NCBI GenBank assembly: GCA_947095585.1
Contig: OX352763.1
Coordinates: 62,405,016-62,469,015 of the forward strand
Direction: 5' to 3'
Length of the DNA: 64,000 nt
Origin: Nephrocerus scutellatus
Taxonomy: Eukaryota; Arthropoda; Insecta; Diptera; Pipunculidae
Shown: piece by piece, positions 1 through 11,098 of the stretch
How positions within the stretch are numbered: position 1 is the first letter of the stretch
Layout: each line of letters begins with the position of its first letter
Program-made: the position numbers and the translations under genes
The notes under the pieces: generated by a model
What the model was told of the DNA's origin: nothing
The model's database searches: none
What the model saw: only the letters and a program-made list of their open reading frames with translations

Positions 1-893
1 ATAGGGGACGTGCAAATATTAATTAAAAATTGTGATATTTGTAAGATTACAAAAAGCCTGAACCATAAATAGACCACCAATGGGCAAGCAGACGGAAAAA
101 GAACGACCATTCCAAAGACTCTACATAGACTTTCTATGACCAAACCCTCGGACGACGAACGGAAATACTCAAATTTCCATAGTACTTGACCATACTTCTA
201 AGTACGTATTTTTTAAACCCTTAAGAAAGGCGACAGCAGAAGCAGTAGTTGATTACTTAGAGAAAGGCATTTTTCATATACTAGGTATACCTGAATTTGT
301 ACACTCAGAGAATGGTAAGCAATTTATCTCAGAACTGTTTACCAGCTTTCTAAGGACATATGGCGTCAAGTATATTAGGTCAACCGATCTGTGTTGTCAA
401 AGATTAGATCATACATAGGTAGCGATCAACGCCACTTGGATAGACATGTTAGCCATGCAGGTTTTTCAATTAATAGTGTAGCCCACGAAGCTACAAAAAT
501 GGAGTCATACTATACAGTGTTTGGCTTTCACGTGGCACAGCATGGAAATGCGTATGACATACTACGAAAACTCACGACCGTGAAAGACGCAGACATACAA
601 ATAATTAACACCAAAGACAAACAGTTGATGCGTAATAAAACGTTTGAACAATTGAAGAAATCGCATGAGAAAGTCGAAAAGGTGTACAATACCAGATGCC
701 GCGACATAACATACAAAGTAGGACTGATGATATACCGACGAAATTTTAGACAAATAAAGCGCTTAACTATAATGCCAAACTAGTTTCTGAGATGTGGTAC
801 TTAAGTGTATAGGCAACTCGCTTTATGAGAGTAGCAACATCACTGGTGAAAGATTAGGCGTGTTTCACGCAAAGGACTTTTTTGCTGCCTAAG
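1..893 (+). pseudogene. Ty3/gypsy integrase remnant
   Basis: Decayed integrase of a gypsy-type LTR retrotransposon, the enzyme that joins element cDNA to the chromosome. In the frame starting near base 31 the core can be read through two stops: a YIDF strand with the first acidic residue, then VLDHTSKYVFFKPLRKAT, then FVHSENGKQF, which corresponds to the usual SDNG..QF second-acidic motif with Asp replaced by Glu. A frameshift near 390 leads into the open stretch 391-783, which holds the helical region before the C-terminal domain (NKTFEQLKKSHEKV). Past 783, in another frame, IGNSLYE and GVFHAKD match the end of a GPY/F-like module. The left end is cut by the window edge. Several frameshifts and stops make it non-functional. 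Assignment to gypsy is firm; the lineage is not. Confidence 0.75.
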
Positions 894-1264
894 TTTGTCA
901 TACTGCTTCTTCTGTTGTTATCGCCAAGTATATGTGGATGTTTGTATTAGTGACAATTGTAGTATTTATTTATTTTATCTATTAATTTTTTTACTGACCT
1001 TATATATCTATTTATTTATTTATTTATGTATTTATTTATTATAATGTGTTTGTTAATTAACCTAACTAACGTGTGCAATATTTTCATTTAAACTAACCTT
1101 TAACCTGTGCAATATTTTTATTTAATGACCCTTAACTAATCTGTGCTATATTTCAACTATTTTCTTTGACGTATCATATTAGATAACTAAAACTTGAGAT
1201 TAATTTACATGACGCAGTCACATGGACCATCTGACTCATAATTGCCCGACTAGACTGACATGTA
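894..1264. other. A+T-rich spacer with TTTA microsatellite
   Basis: No coding sequence recognised. It contains a TTTA/TTTATTTA tract around 1005-1042 and three degenerate repeats of a GTGCAATATTT-like phrase between 1070 and 1160, possibly the 3' non-coding end of the gypsy element to the left. Confidence 0.4.
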
Positions 1265-1345
1265 TTTTTTTTATATAGAGACTCATTGCCAAGGGAGGAC
1301 TCCCTGAATGACTTGCGTCACGGCAATAAGTTGGGCTAAGCCCTT
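1265..1345 (-). mobile_element. 3' tail of a LINE, matching the one at 17.93 kb
   Basis: An eight-T run (1265-1272) followed by a 65-base segment (1281-1345) nearly identical to 17941-18005, where the same segment lies between the T-run and the 3' UTR of a minus-strand non-LTR retrotransposon. On the minus strand this is the end of a 3' UTR plus poly(A). It is best read as a severely 5'-truncated copy of the same LINE family; how far right it extends is unclear. Confidence 0.55.
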
Positions 1346-1487
1346 GCCACACGTTGAAATATTTCAAAGGAATCTATTAGGCTAGCTAAAGTAATATACT
1401 TTGAAAAGACGAATATATATGCGTGCTTACCTTATTTTTACGCGACATTTTACTCGCGACCACTCACAAAATGTATGCGAGCCTGTT

Positions 1488-2455
1488 CCGTATGCCCACA
1501 TACCCACTACGCCACTACTCCGTCTGCACTTGAAATAGTCGAAAGTAAAACATCGATGTGAGATGTTCGATTCGTACTTGAGTTTAAGAAACTTGTAAAG
1601 ACACAATTTTTAACCCATTTTTTACTGTGATTTTAATCCAAGTATTACAAGAAGTGGCAAGGCCACACCTTTATACAACTAATTAATTATAAAAAAAAAG
1701 CAGTACAAAAAAAAAACCCCATAAAAATTAAAATTTTTCCTGTAAATTATCTAATAACCAAAAGTATACTGAATTACACTATAAATTCTGAAATATAAAA
1801 ACACATACGAAGCAGTGCAGCCCAAACAACAAACCAACCCCAATCGTAAAGCAAGCAGAGCTGCCCGCAGCGGACAACGCACTCAAAACACAGTCATTAT
1901 AGTATGAAATGATCTGATGCCGGGGGAAAATATTTGTATGGGAGACCCCAGACCCCGCGGCCCGATCACTCCCAAATTCATTGAAAGTATATTTTCACCG
2001 GAAAATTTTAATAAAATCGGGCTTGCAATCGGGAAAAATTAAAAATTTATGACAATAGCTAGCCAGACAGTCTGCCAGCCACGGGCACGCTAAGTTAATA
2101 TAGAGAATTTAAAAGAAAGAAAAAAACAATAAAGTTAGTCCGCATAAAAATCTAGAAGAAAAGTGAAATTGTGCATTGAAAGTTTCATTGCCAATTTTCT
2201 ATGAGCGGTGGAAATTTATTGTCTTTATTGCAAACAAAATATTAAACTATATAAATAAACCCTGTGAAAAGTGCAGAAAAAATAAAGGAGAGAAATCATC
2301 AATCAACAGTATAAGAACAATACAAAAAAAGGTTAAACATTATGTCTTTACAAGTTTTTTAAACTCAAGTACGAATCGAATCTCCCACATCGATGTTTTA
2401 TTTTCGACTATTTCAAGTGCAGACGGAGTAGTAGCGTAGTGGTATGTGGGCATAC
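1488..2455. repeat. About 135-bp inverted repeat flanking 0.7 kb
   Basis: Bases 1488-1625 and 2320-2455 are reverse complements with scattered mismatches. The shared core includes CCGTCTGCACTTGAAATAG and AAACATCGATGTG and ends in a T/A-rich stretch. The arms enclose a copy of the repeat at 1690-2115. This may be the long terminal inverted repeats of a foldback-type DNA element, or two copies in opposite orientation. I found no target-site duplication. Confidence 0.6.
1690..2115 (+). repeat. Unnamed interspersed repeat, copy 1 (empty mariner site)
   Basis: Aligns along its length with 2945-3152 plus 4450-4640. It starts near an AAATTATCTAAT/AAATTCTCTAAT motif and ends at a GCACGC-AAGTTAATATAGAG motif followed by AATTTAA, so the ends carry short complementary sequences (AAATTCTCTA and TAGAGAATTT). 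Related ends occur at 11099, 23412, 25552, 26930 and 44640. It could be a Helitron/Helentron-like non-autonomous family, but I cannot prove the class. This copy has TCATTATAGTATG where copy 2 has the mariner. Confidence 0.6.
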
Positions 2456-2469
2456 GCAACATGGGCAAA

Positions 2470-2944
2470 CGAACGCTGACCACTTAGAACGTTAATTACC
2501 CTTTCCATGCATTGAGCTGAGTAGGCGGCGCATGGAAATTCTAATGAAATAATGTGGTCGTTCGCGTGTGGAAATAAATATGTCAACGCAGCAGCACAGA
2601 CGAGCTAACCCAAAAAATTCTTACTTGACGGATCGGTCATATATTACATACGTACATACATACATACATTATGCTGATAAAGCAATATTACGGAAAATAG
2701 GAATATCGATGAGTAGGCATTCCAGAGTCGATGTGTGGTCGAAAATCGATCAATTATTTTTGTATAAAAAGACAAAAAAATTTACAGAATAAAATAACTT
2801 TCACGTCTAACTTTTCATTTCTAAAGTCCTCAAACCAATTCGGTATTCTGACGCCCTAGAAGAGCTCCGGCTTTTGGGTTTACGTTGAAACGGCAACACG
2901 CATGACGACTCAGATATCGAATCTGGAACAACAAAGCAAAGTTG
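2470..2944. other. Non-coding interval, no gene seen
   Basis: A small imperfect hairpin (CGAACG..GACCAC against GTGGTCGTTCG, and TTTCCATGC against GCATGGAAA) spans 2463-2560, and a TACA/CATA microsatellite lies at 2650-2672. Nothing coding is supported. Confidence 0.4.
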
Positions 2945-3152
2945 TTTAACAAAAAAAAACAACCCATAAAAATTCAAATTTTTCATGTAAATTCTCTAAT
3001 AACCAAAAGTATACTGAATTCCACTATAAATGCCGAAATACAAAAACACATACAAAGCACTGCAACCCAACAACAAAACAATCCCAATCGTAAAACAAGC
3101 ATCGCTGCCCACAGCTCACAGCGCACAACGCACACAGAATACAGTCATTATA

Positions 3153-4449
3153 AAGGGTCCGCCAAATAACTTTTTGAAAATGCTATAAAAAAAAACTACT
3201 GAATATTTTCTCAAATTTCTTTTTTTATTTGAAAGTACAATCCTTCTGGTTAACAATGGAAAATAATTTCATTCAAATGGCTGCCTCGGCTGGCCATGCA
3301 GTAGCCTACACGATCGGTCCAATTTTTAAGCACATTATCGATTGTGTGCAGCTGTATTTCACCAATGGCTTCACGAATATTGTCCTTTAAAGCGTCAATT
3401 GTCTCTGGCTTGTCGGCGTAACACTTATCTTTTAGGGCACCCCACAAATAATAGTCCAACGGTGTCAAATCGCAGCTCCGAGGTGGCCAAACGACATCAG
3501 CTCTGCGGCTGATAATGCGATCTTCAAAAACAGGGCGCAAAACATCGAGTGTAGCTTCGGCTGTGTGGCACGTAGCGCCGTCCTGTTGAAACCAAATGTT
3601 GCCAATATCCTCCTCTTCAATTTTTGTGAACAAAAATTTGTTCAACATGGCCCGATAACGATCGCCATTGACTGTAACGGCCACTCCTTGCTCATTTTCG
3701 AAGAAAAATGGCCCAATTATGCCTCTGGACCAAAATCCGCACCAAACAGTGACTCGTTTTGGGTGTACCGGCTTTTCAATGTATGCGTGCGGGTTTTCTG
3801 TGCCCCAAATGCGACAATTTTGCTTGTTTACATACCCGCCAAGATCAAAATGAGCTTCATCCGAAAATATGATTTTTTTTGGCAAAATCGGCATCTTCTG
3901 TTAGTCGATCGCAGGCCCACTCAGCGAAGCGAAAACGCATTGGATGGTCAGTTGGCTTCAACTCCTGAACCAATTGGACTTTGTATGGCGTCATACCAAG
4001 GTCTTTATGCAAAATTCGTCTCAATGATGTCTCCGAAATGTTCAATTGTTGAGAACGACGGTGAATTGATGTTGATGGCGCTTCACGCACACTTTCTGCC
4101 ACAGCATCAATATTCTCGGGTGTACGCACTGTTTTTGGCTTTTCACGTTTTGGTTTATCGATGAGGATGCCAGTTTCTTTCACTTTTTTCACAAGATAAC
4201 GAACATACGGAGCTGACGGTGCTTCTCTTCTTCCAAAATCCGTACGCAATTTTCGCACACATTCTGCAACATTACCATGATTTTCAAAGTAATGTCGCAA
4301 TATTTCCCAGCGTTGTTCAAGCGTATACACAACCATATTCGTTCAGCGGAAGGATACCACTAATTATCTGTCAAATCAGACATGAGCTAAGTGTTACCAT
4401 TCACGAAATAAGCACTAGTTGAAAAAAAAACTTTAGATGGCGGACCCTT
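3153..4449 (-). mobile_element. mariner (DD41D, rosa-like), complete with TIRs
   Basis: 1297-bp Tc1/mariner-superfamily element. Terminal inverted repeats read AAGGGTCCGCCA inward from both ends and stay similar for about 25 bases. TA duplications lie at 3151-3152 and 4450-4451. The pre-insertion sequence is visible at about 1905-1917, where the flanks are joined over one TA. The size is normal for the family. It carries one transposase gene on the minus strand, broken by a frameshift. Confidence 0.92.
3250..4336 (-). pseudogene. mariner transposase, one frameshift
   Basis: Cut-and-paste transposase in two overlapping frames. The N-terminal part (4336 down to 3857) starts MVVYTLEQRWEIL and holds the helix-turn-helix DNA-binding region; the C-terminal part (3894 down to 3250) holds the catalytic domain. 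Catalytic acids are in IFSDEAHFDLGG, WFQQDGATCHTA and DLTPLDYYLWG. Counting from the second to the third Asp (PLDYYLW) gives 41 intervening residues, i.e. DD41D, the spacing reported for the rosa group rather than the DD34D of Mos1. The frames switch in a T-run at about 3874-3881, so one base in a homopolymer is the only visible break. The total length of about 345 residues is the family norm. The stop at 3250 lies near the inner edge of the 3' terminal repeat. Confidence 0.88.
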
Positions 4450-4640
4450 TAGTATGAAATTATCCGATTCCAGGGAAAAAATTTGTATGGGATACCCGGA
4501 CCCCGCGGCCCGGAAATATACATGTGTGCAAAATTTCAATAAAATCGTGCTTTGGGAAGTGTGTTAAAAATTGATCACAAGATTCTGCCCACCCGCCAGC
4601 CACTAACCACGGGCACGCGAAGTTAATATAGAGAATTTAA

Positions 4641-5940
4641 AAAATAAGGCAACTTTATAATTTCCTACTACGAACGGATGGTTTTACAAATCATAGAACA
4701 TATACATTCTAAAATACAAATCACAGGTATTTGATAATTAAGAAAATACCGAAATTTAGGATGGAAACTGGGGAGAAAATAAAATAATCACATCTGATAA
4801 TGGTAGTGAATTCAAAAATAAATACTGTAAATACTGTAGTTTATGTGTTAAATAGAACAGGAGAGAGTATAACATCAGGAAAAACACAATTTTAATTGAT
4901 GTACAAGAAGAAGCCATATATCAATTATCTTCAAATCTTTGGAAATGAAGTATGTGCATGAAATGAAATGAAGAAAAACGCGTTAAATGGGATTTCAAAA
5001 GTAACCCGAAATATTTGTTGGATATTCAGAAGAAATAAAAGAATATAGCGTATTCTTTCAAAATGAAAATAAAATTGATATTTGTCGAGATGTATTTAAA
5101 GAAACATCGCTATCAATTTATTTTAATTTTCATAATAATGAAAAAAGGCAAAAATTATTTTTCTTTATATTAAACCCTTCGCGAACCCCCGATGTTGTCC
5201 ATGAAATATTTTTTTAGTATTCTCTTTCTACTTAAAATTAAAGGATTAACGTGAAAAAAATCCCGGAATGGGATCCCCTTCCAAAAATATATGGGAGCCC
5301 GAGACCCTTACCAAAGTTTCCGACCCCTTCCAAAATATGGTGAATTTTGTTTTCTTTAAATACCAAACCAGGTGTGCACAATTTAAGGGCGCTACTATTT
5401 AAAACTTCTTAAAAATTCGTTAAAACCCGATTTGTAAAAAAATCGTATGATGACCGCTTGATCCAGGAGTCTGACCACTTAAAATTTTGACGAAAACGTG
5501 CTCACAATACAGGGTGTCCCATAATTCGTCAACAATAATTTATGAAATGAGTCGGGTATATTTTAAGAAAAAAAAATTTATACAGTAAGTGTCTATCTTT
5601 AATGTTGACATCATTTATCGGGGATTTAAAAAAGCTTACTTTCGTGTACTCTGACCCATGTTAACGGAAATTACGCATTTTCTATTGAAAATTTACCTCA
5701 ATGTCAAAAATTAGCATGGGCAAGAAAAATGGAACGGGCATTGAAATTGGATATCTGAAGACTCAAATAAGATATCAGCTTTATTTAAACGCAGTTACAA
5801 AGGCTAGTATTTGTTAGAAATTAAAACTCAGTGCACTTTTATGAACAACTGTTTTTCTTGAAGAGTGAGTAATAACTAAAAAATATGTAAGCGAAGGTAT
5901 TTCTAAGGCACGTTAATTTTATAATCATATACTTCTTTCA
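4641..5940. other. Degenerate region with an integrase trace
   Basis: No gene. At about 4770-4830 the plus strand reads KIITSDNGSEFKNK, the second-acidic-residue motif of a retroviral-type integrase, surrounded by stops: a very old LTR-retrotransposon trace. Around 5260-5350 there are phrases (ATGGGAGCCCGAGACCC) like the unnamed repeat at 1690. At 5512 ACAGGGTGTCCCATAATTCG looks like one end of a mariner-like element, but I found no partner end. Confidence 0.45.
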
Positions 5941-5949
5941 GCATAAGCC

Positions 5950-7135
5950 TTCGGTGAATGATCTCTTTTGTCACCTCTGAAAGTGCCGTGTATTCGCCCT
6001 CCATGGTTGAAAGTGCAACCGATTTTTGCTTTCTGGATTTCCAGCTGATAGCACCATTAGCCAAACTAGTCACATATCCGGTACATGAATCCCAAATTTT
6101 TGGATCAGCTTTTCGATGTGATACCCCTGGTGTATAAATATTTTGCCTGTCGAATGTTTTCTTACTACTTGAACTCCGAGAATTTAACTTAACCTAACTT
6201 CATCTCGAATTAGATTTTAGTATCTTTTAAGAATGATATATCATTAGAAGCTATCAGCAAGTCATCGACGTACACAACCACAATGACTTTACTTTGGTTT
6301 TCGACTTTGAATTTGTAGCAGAGGGATTTGCTTCCTCCATCCCAAATTTTTGGATCAGCTTTTCGATGTGATCCCCTGGTGGATACATATTTTGCCTGTC
6401 GAATGTTTTCTTACTACTTGAATTCCGAGAATTTAACTTATCCTAAGTCCTTCATATCGAATTATCTAGTGAGATTTTAGTATCTTTTAAGAATGATATA
6501 TCATTAGAAGCTAATAGCAAGTCATCGACGTACACCCTCACAATGACTTTGCTTTAGTTTTCGACTTTGACATATAGACAAGCATCCGTAGATGACTGTT
6601 TCATACAGTTTCAAAAATGTATCTAGCTTGAGATGCCACTAACGTCTTAATTGCTTTAAGCCATATAATGGTTTATTAAGTTTGTTTACCTTATCATTCT
6701 TGAACATTTTTCCAGGATACCTCGCTGTTCCATGTATATCTCTTCATGTAAATCACCTTGCACATAGGCAGTTGTGACGTCCATATGCAAGTGCATGTTG
6801 TTTAAGCGTATTTTGCAAATAACGTGCGGATTATCTCATATCGAGCTACGGGTGCAAAGATTTCATTATTCCTGTTGTCTGCTCGCTTCCTCTAGCGACT
6901 ATTCTCGCCTTGTGTCGCTCGATGATGCCTTTACCGTTTTTCTTAATAGCAAAAAACCATTTGTTCGATAAAACCTTTTTATTTTGGGATAATCTACTAA
7001 ATTCCAAGTTTTGTTCATATGAAGTGCTGCTAGCTCAATTTTCATCGCATCTATCCATTTGGATCGGTTTTGTCTTAACATCGCTTCTTCGAAAGATAAA
7101 TGGTCGTTAGTAATGATGCTGATTGACATATTTAC
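5950..7135 (-). pseudogene. copia reverse transcriptase and RNase H, rearranged
   Basis: C-terminal half of a Ty1/copia Pol polyprotein on the minus strand. From high to low coordinates: the RT start (LSFEEAMLRQNRSKWIDAMK and INKTW-like LHMNKTWNLVDYP, 7129-6980), the FAPVARYEIIRTLFAKYA helix (about 6870-6815), an HMDVTTAY-like segment near 6785, the catalytic YVDDLLLASNDISFLKDT (about 6535-6490), and RNase H with GYVTSLANGAISWKSRKQKS and LSTMEGEYTALSEVTKE (about 6090-5955). Frameshifts and stops are frequent. The YVDD-to-RNase H segment is present twice (see 6103-6568). It reverse-transcribed element RNA when intact. Confidence 0.85.
6103..6568 (-). repeat. Tandem duplication inside copia RT
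   Basis: About 6103-6318 and 6341-6568 align base for base apart from small indels; both carry CCCAAATTTTTGGATCAGC at the start and the antisense of the YVDD motif near the end. The duplication interrupts the RT reading frame, so it arose after the element was dead or killed it. Confidence 0.8.
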
Positions 7136-7239
7136 CTCTTCGCTTGATAATTTTCCCCGCTTGCATGCCCTTGGAAGTCTTGGTCTGCCAGAAGCCTGCC
7201 CTACTTCTTCACTGCAATCACTTTCAGTGACAGTTGTAA

Positions 7240-8605
7240 CTATCTCGAAAATTTTGTTATTCTGTGCATGTTGTTACTGCTCAGCATCCTCCTCAGTGTA
7301 TGCATCTCCAAAAATACTTGCTCCTCGATTGGCTCATCCTTTGGCTTGTATTCGTTCACATCAACAATACTTTCTTTTTTGGGCTCTATTTCTAGGTTGT
7401 TTTCCTTCAGTAGATTTGGTAATTGCATTATGTTGTTTGTACTTGTTGTATAGTTATCGCTATTTATATTTTCGAAGAATTTCACATCACGTCGCTTTTC
7501 AATGTTCCTCTCCTGCGCATCCCAAAGCCGGTAGGCTTTCGATTCTTGAGAATACCCAACAAGAATATATTCTTTGCCTTTTGGGTCAAGTTTTGTTTTT
7601 CCTGGACCTTTCTCCAGTGCAACAGCCTTGCTTTTAATTGCTCTCAAAAAACTAACATTTGGTTTCCGACCACACCCCACCTCAAAGGGAGTTTGATTCT
7701 GCAAAATTCTTGTGGGACATCGATTTCGGATGAAAACCGCAGTACTTGTTGCCTCTGCCCACAAACTCTTGGGAAGTTTTGATTCCAAAAGCATGCAACG
7801 AACCATTTCTATAAGAGTTCTGTTCGCACGCTCGACAACACCATTCTGTTGAGGATTGTATTCCGTTCCGCAGTAAGTTGCCATTTTATGCCATTTGACT
7901 CCAGAAAATTCGAGAATTCTTTTGACATATATTCGGCCTATTGTCTGCTCTTAATCGCTTAATTTGTTTGCCACTTTCCTTTTCTGCATGAAGTTTGAAC
8001 TTCTTGAATTTTTGAAGCAATTCACTTTTCAATTGAATGAAATCGACTACAATAATTTGCGACTTATCGTCAATAAAAGTTACGAAATAATTCGCTCCAC
8101 TGCACGATTGCACACTAACGGGCCCACAAACGTCGGAATGAATTGTTCCTAATATTTCACTATCAATTGTTCGTGATTTAAGAAATGGAGATTGAACACT
8201 TTTTCCTTTACTGCATACAACGCATTGAATTTCACCTTGACTAACATTTTCTTTTAAGGCCTTTAACTAATTGCTTGCTTTGAATTTTTTAACATCGTTA
8301 TAATTTAAGTGGCCAAATAGTTGGGTCCATTTAATCAGTGCATGTGCATTTGTTTGATCATTATCATCGCATATATGAACTTCTTCATTCGGTGTACAGG
8401 ATTTAAATACATATAGCTTATTTCTCTTTTCTGCTTTGAAAACAATGTGTTGCATATTATTCTTCACAACTGCTGTATTTTTCACAAAATTAACTGTGCA
8501 GCCACTGTCAGTGACTTTTGGAACAGAGATTAAGTTGTGCCTTAATTGTGGTATGTACAGAACATAAGCTTCACTTTTGTGAATCTGTTTTTCTGTTGTA
8601 TATAT
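7240..8605 (-). pseudogene. copia pre-integrase and integrase
   Basis: Reads, minus strand, from the protease tail (VLYIPQLRHNLISVPKV) to the pre-integrase zinc-binding region (HLNYNDVKKF, then CVVCSKGKSVQSPF near 8220), the integrase start (IHSDVCGPVS, NYFVTFIDDKSQ), and RLRADNRPNIC at about 7945 where the family has an acidic LRSDNG-type motif. After a frameshift near 7885 it continues with CGTEYNPQQNGVVERANRTL, SLWAEATSTAVFIRNRCPT and EYILVGYSQESKAYRLWD, the usual copia integrase C-terminus. Stops near 8265 and 8114 and a frameshift at 7885 break it. Confidence 0.85.
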
Positions 8606-8609
8606 TATA

Positions 8610-10760
8610 GGGCATAGGGCTTCTACAAACGCCCGCCAGCGAACTCGGTTTATCGCCTGAGGTTTCAAAAGACGCAATTCGGTTCCCTGGGATCTTGCTT
8701 CCTCTTCTCTTGTCCTTTTTCATGTTTTGCTAGGAAGGCCAACTCGGCGGCTTCCTTGTTCCAGTCGAGCGCTAGTTTCGTAATATAGTCCGCTGGCTTT
8801 CTCAAAGTGTGGCCAATCCAACTCCATTCTCGTCGTCTGATGGTGATCGCGATTGCTTGCTGCTGCGTTACTCTCCACAACTCTTGATTGGTGATAATGT
8901 CCGGCCATCTTATTCTCGGTATCCTCCTTAAGTACTTGTTGACGAAGACTTGGAGGCGCGTCGCAATTGCCTCTGTGACTTTCCACGTTTCGCAGCCATA
9001 CAAGAGTACTGAGAGAACGTTAGATCTAAAGATCGTTAACTTCAGATTCCGGGAGATTTGCGAGCAGTTCCAGATATTATTTAGCATACTATAGGAGTGT
9101 CGCGCCTTGTTTACTTGAGAGCACACATCCGAGTCAGCACCACCATTTTTTGACATCCAGCTGCCCAAATAACAAAACTTATCGACTTCCTCTATCTGAT
9201 GTCCGTCAATCAAGAGATCACATGTTCCACTAGCGTTAACGCGAAGTAGTTTTGTTTTTGAGACGTTAATTTTTAAACCGACTTTGTTAGCGTGGAGTTC
9301 TAGTGAGTTTAATTTTCGCTCCATGTCACCTAGCAATTGTGATAGGAGACAGAATTCATCGGCATAGTCCAAGTCTTCTAGGCGGTGAAAAACCTTCATA
9401 TTTCGGCCCACGCTATTAAAAGCTCGTTTATGGTGTTTAGCAGGGTAATTCCTCTCCAGTTTTCGCAATTGCTCAAATCAACTTTCTACCTTGATATATC
9501 GCATGCAATGTTCGCGTAGTTAACTTGACGTCGGCTTGAAGGAGTTCTGCGTAGATGTTGTCATTGCCTGCTGCTTTACTTGATTGCAGTGAATGAATTG
9601 TTGTCCTTGGCTCATCCAACGAAGGAGTAGCGACGATGATGTTAAGTAGCCTATTAGGTTGCATATGTGTGTTGATGGACGTGCCTGGCGAAGTACAATT
9701 AAAAACATTCTTAAAATGTTCTGTTAATTGCTGTTCCCACATAAGGATCAAAAAGCCGTATAATGCCTTAACAGGGTAGTTGATGTGGTGTTTCTTGTTG
9801 GCGAGCTTACGAGCGATTTGGCAGACTGTGCTGTATTGTCTAATATCAGCGGCTTGTTGTGCTTGTGTTCCGATGTCGCTTAGCCATGCTCGTTTGTCGT
9901 TTTTAGCTGGACAGCCAACTTGCCGGCCCCGATCCCTATACTTCGCGCTTATGCGCTTCGCACGGCACCCGAGGCCGCGTTTAACTCTACTTTGATGGAT
10001 TGGCGTTCACGAATGGTGTTCCATGTGCTATCTGATATCCATTATTTTCTAGTTTTGTCGGGATAACCTAAAGTGGTTGAGGTTCCTTCCGTATTACAAT
10101 TACTGTTTTCTCCCATTTAGACTCTAGGGTTTGGGGCTGCATCTCAGAGTGAGACTGTTGTATGCGGGATACATATTGCAGTTTCACATCTGGGTCTTTC
10201 AGTGCTGCTACAGCTGGCTTTCTCGTTGTTTGACTTCGTGTGGATGAGTGGACCGCGAGCTTCAATCGCACACTGCCAACCACAAGGTTGTGGTCGCTGT
10301 CGACGTCGGCTGCTCTTCGGATTCTAACGTCCAGCAACGATGATCGCCACTTGCGACTTATAGCGATGTGATCAATCTAGTTGTTGTAAATGTGAACAGG
10401 AGAGGGCCAGGTGGCTTCCCAATCACTGTTGTCCCTGCCTACCTTTGCGTTAAGGTCACCCATCAAAATAACGATGTCACTCTTAGTAGTAGTTGATTTA
10501 ATGAATTATTTAGACGCAAGTCTTCAGAGCCTTCAGAGGTGGCTTGTTCCGTTGGTGCGTAAACTTGAACAAACACGACCTGTCGAACAGCAGATTTAAA
10601 TCTTGCAATAATAATTCTATGGGATATTGCTTGGCAGTCCTGTAACGATCTTTTTTTCCTTTTCCGTGGGCCAAAGGTAATTGTTGATAAATTCGATATG
10701 TATCCGAGGCTTGTATTAGTTTCAAGAATCAATTAATTCAGTTGAGTGGTGATTGGCCAA
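8610..10760 (-). mobile_element. RTE-like non-LTR retrotransposon inside copia
   Basis: 5'-truncated LINE on the minus strand. Endonuclease parts: VYAPTEQATSEG (about 10570), MGDLNAKVGRDN (about 10445) and RRAADVDSDHNLVVGSVRLKL (10330-10265). RT parts: LQSSKAAGNDNIYAELLQAD (about 9590-9535), DLDYADEFCLLS (about 9380, an altered YADD), GLKINVSKTKL, LYGCETW, and the typical C-terminus RRREWSWIGHTLRK (about 8830). Copia protease sequence resumes in register on both sides, so this is a true insertion. The first part of the endonuclease is missing and several frameshifts are present. Confidence 0.82.
8665..9468 (-). pseudogene. RTE reverse transcriptase, C-terminal part
   Basis: Longest open piece (267 codons) of the nested RTE element. 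It contains the catalytic strand as LDYADE instead of YADD, the following LKINVSKTK helix, the LLYGCETWK motif and the terminal IGHTLRKPADYITKLALDWN block typical of RTE-type ORFs. The N-terminal palm and fingers lie in another frame at 9473-9751. The stop near 8665 is close to the element's 3' end; I see no clear tail repeat. Confidence 0.8.
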
Positions 10761-10769
10761 CCGCAACCT

Positions 10770-11065
10770 AGGTCGACATGAAGCGCCGTTTTGATTATTT
10801 GTTTGTCTCTGTTAGACCAATGTACAAAATTACTTGACTCTCTGCACATGTGAGAGCTTGCTCCTCTATCTAAACACCACTCATACTTGCTCAAATCTTG
10901 AACTTTAACTTCTTCATACGCAGACATTGCAGCTTCTAACGTTGTCTCACTCTTTGACCAATTATTATATTTTTTCATTTTTCATTCGATAGCCCTGTGT
11001 CCATGTTAACTACATTTGTAACAATGTCCTTCAAATCTTTTTGTTGGTTTCAAATTTTGTTTAAC
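10770..11065 (-). pseudogene. copia Gag zinc knuckle and protease start
   Basis: At about 11050-10990 the minus strand reads GHCYKC..HGHRAIE, a broken CCHC knuckle. The open piece 10978-10733 then gives YEWCLDRGASSHMC, the copia protease active site with DSG changed to DRG. About 20 residues later the frame runs into the nested RTE element. The protease continues at 8600. Confidence 0.8.
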
Positions 11066-11098
11066 ATTTTTACTGCTTCCTACGTTGTTCTGCTTCTT

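Larger units (their letters stand above)
2945..4640 (+). repeat. Unnamed interspersed repeat, copy 2, split by mariner
   Basis: Same family as 1690-2115. The left part (2945-3152) and right part (4450-4640) rejoin exactly as in copy 1 when the mariner at 3153-4449 is removed. It carries the phrase ATGGGATACCCGGACCCCGCGG and the terminal GCACGCGAAGTTAATATAG motif. Confidence 0.6.
5950..11070 (-). mobile_element. Ty1/copia element, degraded, with nested RTE
   Basis: Order on the minus strand is zinc knuckle and protease (about 11065-10770), integrase (8605-7240), then RT and RNase H (7135-5950), the canonical copia order. It is interrupted between protease and pre-integrase regions by an RTE element at about 8610-10760. 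I could not recognise either LTR. The left (3') end stops shortly after RNase H; the right end abuts an inverted fragment of the unnamed repeat at 11099. Confidence 0.8.

Noticed and set aside
5512..5535. Possible mariner end ACAGGGTGTCCCATAATTCG
   Set aside because: No partner end or TA-flanked element found nearby; kept only as a remark.
7059..7637. 192-codon plus-strand ORF
   Set aside because: Antisense to clearly recognisable copia integrase.
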